Assembly: GCF_023278185.1 (NCBI RefSeq)
Contig: NZ_CP066356.1
Coordinates: forward strand, 434,001 to 498,000
Reading direction: 5' to 3'
From: Bradyrhizobium elkanii USDA 76
GTDB lineage: Bacteria > Pseudomonadota > Alphaproteobacteria > Rhizobiales > Xanthobacteraceae
DNA: 64,000 bases
Shown here: positions 61,101 to 64,000 of the stretch, piece by piece
Numbering within the stretch: the first letter of the stretch is position 1
Layout of the letters: each line of letters opens with the position of its first letter
Translations under genes and position numbers: made by a program
The notes under the pieces: generated by a model
Seen by the model: the letters and a program-made list of their open reading frames with translations, nothing else
Database searches by the model: none
Told to the model about the DNA's origin: nothing

Positions 61101-62696
61101 GGCAATCTGGTCCATGTCGGCGTCAACGCATCGGGCCAGGACGTCTACACGGCAGTTTTCACGCCGGATGAAAGCAACACTGAAGCGGGCTCGGTGCAGG
61201 TCACCGCCTCGAGCTATACCGATATTGCCGGCAATACCGGCGCGGCGAGCGGCACCATCAGTTTCACCGGCGATACCAGGGCGCCGACGGTGTCGGTTGC
61301 CGCGAGCCCGAGTACAGTGCTTTCGGGCCAGACTTCGGTTGTCACCTTCACCTTCTCCGAAGCGGTCGCGGGCTTTGCGCTCAGCGATACCGTCGTTGCC
61401 GGTGGCACGGTGACCAACCTGGTCCATGTCGGGCTCAATGGTTCAGGCCAAGACGTCTACACCGCGACCTTCACGCCCGATATTAACGACGTCGTGGCGG
61501 GCTCGATCCGGGTCACCGCCGCGAGCTATGCCGACGTATCAGGCAACACCGGCGCGGCGAGCAATACCGCGACGATCGGTGGCGATACGCATCCGCCGAC
61601 GGTATCGGTGGTGGCCGATCACACCCTGCTGCACGCCGGCGACGCCGCGCTGATGACGTTCACCTTTTCCGAGGCGGTCGCCGGTTTCGGGCTCGGCGAC
61701 GTCACCGTCCATGGCGGCCTGCTGGGCAGCCTCGTCCATGTCGGCGTCAATGGCGCAGGCCACGATATCTACACCGCGACCTTTACGGCCGATGTCACCG
61801 ACCATCTGTCGGCTAACATTTCGGTTGCGGGGGCGAGCTACACCGACATCGCCGGCAATGCCGGCGGAGCAAGCAACGCGGTCAGCTTCACCGGCGACAC
61901 CAAGGCGCCATCGGCACCGACGCTAATGCTGCACCGGGACACCGGCGTCTCCAGCGCCGACCACATCACCAGCAATCCGCTGATCGATTACACCAAGTTC
62001 GATGCGATCGACACGCTGCGCTACAAGGCCGACGGCGCGTCGGGGTTCTCGACGGCGGCACCGGTCTTCACAACGGACGGCGTGCATTCCGTCACGGTGC
62101 AGGAGGTCGACGCCGCCGGCAATGTCGGCGCGTCGTCGAGCCTGACCTTCACCCTCGACACCACGGCGCCTCATCTCACCGGGATCACGGCGACGCCCTC
62201 CGGTGGCGTCGCGACGCCGGGTTCGCTGGTGCAACTGACGGTCGGCTTCAACGAGGCGGTGCACGTCAATGGCGGCACGCCGAGCCTGACGCTGAACGAT
62301 GGCGGCACCGCAATCTACGACGCCGCGGCAACGGCGCTGCTCGGCGATTCCTCGAAGCTGGTATTCGATCACATCGTGTCGTCGACGGATCGGGCCGGCT
62401 CGCTGGCGGTGACCGGCTTCGCCGCCAATGGCGCCGATGTCGTCGACCTGGCCGGCAATGCGGCCTCGCTTTCGGCGGTGTCCGCCGTCTTCGACGCCCT
62501 GCATATCAACGAGACCATCGTGCCGGCCTACACGCTCGGCGCCATTACCCGGCCGGAATTGCATCTGGATCTGGGCGGTCGCATCATCATGGATGCAACG
62601 GCGGCGGCATTCGCCGGACATTATGGCATGCAGTACCTGTTCCTCGGCCTGCCGGCGGGAACGCCCCATCAGACCGTTCCCGACTTTCATCTCTGA
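55182..62696 (+). CDS. Giant modular surface/secreted protein: Gly-rich, autotransporter-beta and Ig-like repeats
   Basis: The 2504-residue product starts at GTG 55182 (GAGG five bases upstream), without a signal peptide. Module 1 covers a pectate-lyase-like start (IDARGHQGFVVVAGKVTFKNLTII), a Gly-rich block at about 120-375, and autotransporter-associated beta-strand repeats at about 450-650 (SGGGTLTLTGASSYVGGT). Module 2 repeats the plan from about residue 757, with a Gly-rich block at 853-1083 and a beta block at 1167-1405. An Ig-like domain precedes seven tandem Ig-like repeats of exactly 104 residues at 1514-2241 (Big_12-like: VTFTFSEAV, DVYTATFTPDV). Two more Ig-like domains and a tail ending DFHL follow. 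No outer-membrane barrel is present, so type I secretion is the best guess. Confidence 0.9.
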   Translation: MSNPVVLTLTTSDPLHDYLQLYNAISAISVGGGLASANTDYVINFSTSGSARTLQLLDDLPAINLMNGSTLTFDGNTDYNNQLGGQDYSDVIDARGHQGFVVVAGKVTFKNLTIINAVASGGNGGVGGGGGGAGLGGGLFVGQNADVTLNNVNFGSNTAKGGNGGTVDPAGGGGGGGGIGADGGSGNGGGGGGGGFGGQDYYGYHGNGGSGYSEAGSDSQHPSTGAQTAGGTPATIEGAAGGGQGADNYGGSGYGAHAGGGASGGGGGGGVGGGGGGIGGANSVGGGPSGTLIGFGGAGGVGGGGGGGIYGGGNGGFAGGGGGSGNGSGYAHTGGNGGFGGGGGGSNGTPGTGGFGAGSGSLAGGGGGGLGAGGDIFVQQGGKLTVIGGTLMDATETGGTGANGAGNGSAYGDIFIQGTMVVTPTHTVSTLFQGLQTVTTLTIADTIADEKAISGTGASGKLQVSGGGTLTLTGASSYVGGTQIDAGNTLSITADNNIGGSASALILNGGTLTTTGGYTFTHDIQVTAAGGTFDISSGTIVDTGSISGSGTFTLSGAGTLQLGLGQLARLTGTLNLSGGHLGLTTGGIFDDAIVVGGNSVVAVGTSATVTDTGLISGGGNLGIDGGGTFVLSHANTYGGTTIYSGTAWLTTYGAAGTGNISFSTGLAGTLKIDNAALNGNAFTNTISNFNPGQKIDLTGLAYNTQNPSLNTVSLSGNTLSISNGTTTDTLTVTGLDGGTRFQLTQDANGGTVVQIVSTRIFNVSSVAELNAAITQMDSGGQNAAQNANYTINITADFSLTSELYAFNLLSGSSVTINGSDGHGGTHTIDGLNAQRGFFVYAGNVNLENLTIQNTVAVGGGVSRGGGGGGAGLGGGLFISSNGSATIDNVTFHNSAAIGGNGGPGGSGSLANIYGLGGGGGMGGRGGSSGGGGIGLGARAPDNDAFSNGAGGIVLGAASAGRGSYGYDYPYMDGYIHNYDAGGIGGANGGGGAAGGYVGLSSRANGAGGGIGGGNSLDGGNGGYGGGGGAGGNGGFGGGGGYGGNGGFGGGGGIGAMGGFGAGNGGTNGNGAPGGGGGLGAGGTVFVQQGGSLTIKGGSLSNDSGFNAVKGGTNGSGQASGSGIGSGIFIQGNSNLSFTPGSGQTLTVANDIADQSGNGGTGANAGVGGLVISGGGTVILGGNNTYTGNTTVSGTGTRVSISANVNLGAVTSVLKLGDGTGISFTDGFTQTRNITVAGDPVFNVAAGETVTQSGVISDGATPGDVEVTGGGRLVLSAHNTYSGGTVIKGSILELAANGAAGTGAIAFTDGSTEKLVLDAAAFSGTSFSTSITGFAGGDTLDFGNIGYDAAATLSYANGVLLVKSGSGATLASLNLSFGAGASAGSLLLGSDGSATPHLEIRSQASIASITADTTDHLTILNAGKVVIITVNFSNTVSVTGAPELLLNDGKAATYLSGSGSQALVFSYTVQDGDSTSDLQVQSLSLNGGTIRDPGGQDADVTHAATDLHLVIDAIAPTVSVAASSTALLAGQTSTVTFTFSEAVTGFALTDTTVSGGALSNLVHVGVNAAHQDIYTATFTPDVANAEAGSVQVNASSYTDSAGNAGAASSAISFTGDTKAPTVAVAADHTTLVAGDSAVVTFTFSEAVGGFGLGDVTVQGGALGNLTHVGVDGAGHDVYTATFTPDVTNAEAGSVQVNASSYSDTAGNSGSSSNTISFTGDTKAPTVSVSADHGTLLAGQTAVVTFTFSEAVVGFALGDVSVSGGALGSFVHVGVNGAGQDIYTATFTPDVTNAEAGSVQVNASSYGDTAGNAGAAGNVINFTGDTLAPTVSVTLNPDTVLAGDLSVATFTFSEAVSGFALGDITVHGGALSNLVHVGLNGAGQDVYTATFTPDVSDTETGSVKVNASGYSDVAGNAGAASNTATIGGDTLAPTVSIAADRNALLAGQTALVTFTFSEQIASFALDDVTVHGGALGNLVHVGVNASGQDVYTAVFTPDESNTEAGSVQVTASSYTDIAGNTGAASGTISFTGDTRAPTVSVAASPSTVLSGQTSVVTFTFSEAVAGFALSDTVVAGGTVTNLVHVGLNGSGQDVYTATFTPDINDVVAGSIRVTAASYADVSGNTGAASNTATIGGDTHPPTVSVVADHTLLHAGDAALMTFTFSEAVAGFGLGDVTVHGGLLGSLVHVGVNGAGHDIYTATFTADVTDHLSANISVAGASYTDIAGNAGGASNAVSFTGDTKAPSAPTLMLHRDTGVSSADHITSNPLIDYTKFDAIDTLRYKADGASGFSTAAPVFTTDGVHSVTVQEVDAAGNVGASSSLTFTLDTTAPHLTGITATPSGGVATPGSLVQLTVGFNEAVHVNGGTPSLTLNDGGTAIYDAAATALLGDSSKLVFDHIVSSTDRAGSLAVTGFAANGADVVDLAGNAASLSAVSAVFDALHINETIVPAYTLGAITRPELHLDLGGRIIMDATAAAFAGHYGMQYLFLGLPAGTPHQTVPDFHL
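59721..61904 (+). repeat. Seven tandem 312-bp repeats inside the giant gene
   Basis: Units start at 59721, 60033, 60345, 60657, 60969, 61281 and 61593, each with (g/c)cgccgac(g/c)gt near the start and exactly 312 bp long. Each encodes one 104-residue Ig-like domain. Long shared stretches such as accttcacgcccgacgt and accttctccgaggc show recent duplication or homogenisation. No length drift of even one codon is seen. Confidence 0.92.
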
Positions 62697-62854
62697 TCGC
62701 AGCGCGGCTGGAAGCTCCGGCGCGGCGCTTCATTCCGCTTAGCGGAAAACAGATTGCTGCCGCCGCGGCTTGCTGCAGTGCAGGCCATGCGGCATGATCC
62801 GGCCCTCGAAACGGACCTGATGGAACGAGGTCCGCGCTGCAAGGGAGGATTGGA

Positions 62855-64000
62855 ATGAGACGAGTTTTGGCCGGCGTGTTGGCCTGTGCGTTTGCGATCT
62901 CAGCGAATGCGTCGCTGGCGCAGGACAAGCCTCCGCTGAAGCTCGGCGGCATCCTCGATATGTCGAGCCTCTATGCCGACATCACCGGCTCGGGCAGCGA
63001 AACCGCCGCCAAGATGGCGGTGGAGGATTTCGGCGGCGAGGTGCTCGGCCGCAAGGTCGAGATCGTGGTCGGCGACCATCTCAACAAGGCAGACCTCTCT
63101 GCCAACATCGCCCGCGACATGATCGACAACCAGGGCGTCGAGATGATCTTCGACGTCGCGGCATCCGCGACCGCGCTCGCCGCTGCCGAGATCGCCAAGG
63201 CGCGCAACAAGATCATCATGTTCAACGGTCCGGGCTCGATCCGCCTGTCCAACGAGGCCTGCGGCCCCTATACCGTGCACTACGTGTTCGACACCTTTGC
63301 GCAGGCCAATGTGACCGGCCTTGCCGCGGTGAAATCCGGTCTCGATACCTGGTTCTTCCTGACCGCGGACTACGCGTTCGGCCAGGACCTGGAAAAGGAC
63401 ACCAGCAACGTCGTGGTGAAGTCGGGCGGCAAGGTGCTCGGCAGCGTGCGGCATCCGATCAACACCTCGGACTTCTCGTCCTTCCTGCTGCAGGCGCAGG
63501 CCTCGAAGGCCAAGGTGATCGGCCTTGCCAATGCCGGCGGCGACACCATCAACGCGATCAAGCAGGCGGCGGAATTCGGTCTCACCAAGAGCGGTCAGAA
63601 ACTGTCGCCGCTATTGGCCTTTGTCACCGACATCGACAGCGTCGGGCTCGATACCGCGCAGGGCCTGTTGCTGGCGGAAGCCTTCTACTGGGATCTCAAC
63701 GACGACAGCCGCGCCTTCACGAAGCGCTTCATGGAACGCACCAAGCGGGTGCCGACTTCGGCACAGGCCGGCGTCTATTCCTCGGTGACGCACTATCTCA
63801 AGGCGGTGAAGGCCGCCGGCACCACCGATGCGGCCGCCGTCATGAAGGTGATGAAGGAGACCCCGATCAACGACATGTTCACCAAGAACGGCAAGATCCG
63901 CGAGGACGGCCGTATGGTGCACGACATGTATTTGTTCGAGGTCAAGAAGCCGTCGGAATCGAAGGGCCGCTGGGACGACTACAAGCTGGTGGCGACCGTG
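62855..64000 (+). CDS. ABC transporter substrate-binding protein (partial, branched-chain amino acid type)
   Basis: The frame starts at ATG 62855 with GGGAGG upstream (62843-62848) and is still open at the window end after 382 codons. The signal peptide MRRVLAGVLACAFAISANASLAQ is followed by LKLGGILDMSSLYADITGSGSETAAKMAVEDFGGEVLGRKVEIVVGDHLNKADLSANIARDMID and later DTWFFLTADYAFGQDLEKDTSNVVVKSGGKVLGSVRHPINTSDFSSFLLQAQ, the Peripla_BP_6 pattern. The ligand is unknown. Any permease genes would lie beyond the window. It is unrelated in close sequence to the SBP at 31375-32580. Confidence 0.93.
   Translation, partial: MRRVLAGVLACAFAISANASLAQDKPPLKLGGILDMSSLYADITGSGSETAAKMAVEDFGGEVLGRKVEIVVGDHLNKADLSANIARDMIDNQGVEMIFDVAASATALAAAEIAKARNKIIMFNGPGSIRLSNEACGPYTVHYVFDTFAQANVTGLAAVKSGLDTWFFLTADYAFGQDLEKDTSNVVVKSGGKVLGSVRHPINTSDFSSFLLQAQASKAKVIGLANAGGDTINAIKQAAEFGLTKSGQKLSPLLAFVTDIDSVGLDTAQGLLLAEAFYWDLNDDSRAFTKRFMERTKRVPTSAQAGVYSSVTHYLKAVKAAGTTDAAAVMKVMKETPINDMFTKNGKIREDGRMVHDMYLFEVKKPSESKGRWDDYKLVATV

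Noticed and set aside
59721..61904. Regular repeats that might be a CRISPR or satellite array
   Set aside because: The units are 312 bp, in frame, and encode Ig-like domains; there are no short repeats with unique spacers.

Overview
The window reads as a chromosomal segment of a high-GC alphaproteobacterium, most likely Bradyrhizobium or a close relative. The grounds are gene order (accA, xerD, aroK, aroB, a CorC-type protein, bolA, a DnaJ-like gene, cobS/cobT), a RegS/RegR-type redox two-component pair, and several families of short palindromic repeats (tagcccggat..., cgtcgtcccggc..., gagcatgatc...) typical of intergenic DNA in that group. No rRNA, tRNA, CRISPR array, prophage or intact insertion sequence was seen. 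The genus is inferred from remembered family and synteny patterns, not from a database search.

Layout. 1-7.4 kb is housekeeping: partial accA, xerD, a 48-residue membrane protein, aroK-aroB (overlapping), a CBS-domain membrane protein, a secreted hypothetical, bolA and a J-domain protein. 7.6-10.7 kb holds two divergent citrate-synthase-family genes, one fused to a MerR-like DNA-binding domain, and a DedA protein. 11-15.4 kb is cobS, a GNAT acetyltransferase, cobT and a Tat-exported esterase-like protein. 15.5-24.4 kb is accessory: a YqjM-type flavin reductase, a truncated FAD monooxygenase at a rearrangement junction, a luciferase-like monooxygenase, a phospholipase-D-like protein, a DUF2235 hydrolase, a small membrane protein and a TetR regulator. 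24.4-32.6 kb holds a 1159-residue MFS/acyltransferase/acyl-ACP synthetase fusion, an FMO-like monooxygenase, an HSL-type hydrolase and an ABC substrate-binding protein. 33-42 kb has an 806-bp gene-free stretch, rpmB, a DUF3108 protein, a Suv3-like helicase with a long disordered tail, an S4 protein, fdxA and a CarD-type regulator.

42.0-49.1 kb is one tightly overlapping minus-strand operon: cyoABCD (ubiquinol oxidase), a SURF1 gene and the regS/regR redox two-component system. It couples a quinol oxidase to a kinase that carries the quinone-binding motif of the RegB family. 49.3-54.8 kb holds an MFS transporter, an outer-membrane-type protein, a cytochrome c, an M48 lipoprotein protease and an SNase-like protein. 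55.2-62.7 kb is one giant gene (2504 residues): two copies of a Gly-rich/autotransporter-beta module followed by seven exact-length (104-residue, 312-bp) Ig-like repeats. The window ends inside an ABC substrate-binding protein gene.

The best candidates for something new are: (1) the HTH-citrate synthase fusion with TTGAT/ATCAA palindromes in the shared 76-bp divergent promoter; (2) the giant modular surface protein; (3) the cyo-surf1-regSR operon with a perfect 11+1+11 palindrome in front of it; and (4) palindromic repeat DNA that appears to have been recruited as the in-frame N-terminus of SURF1.
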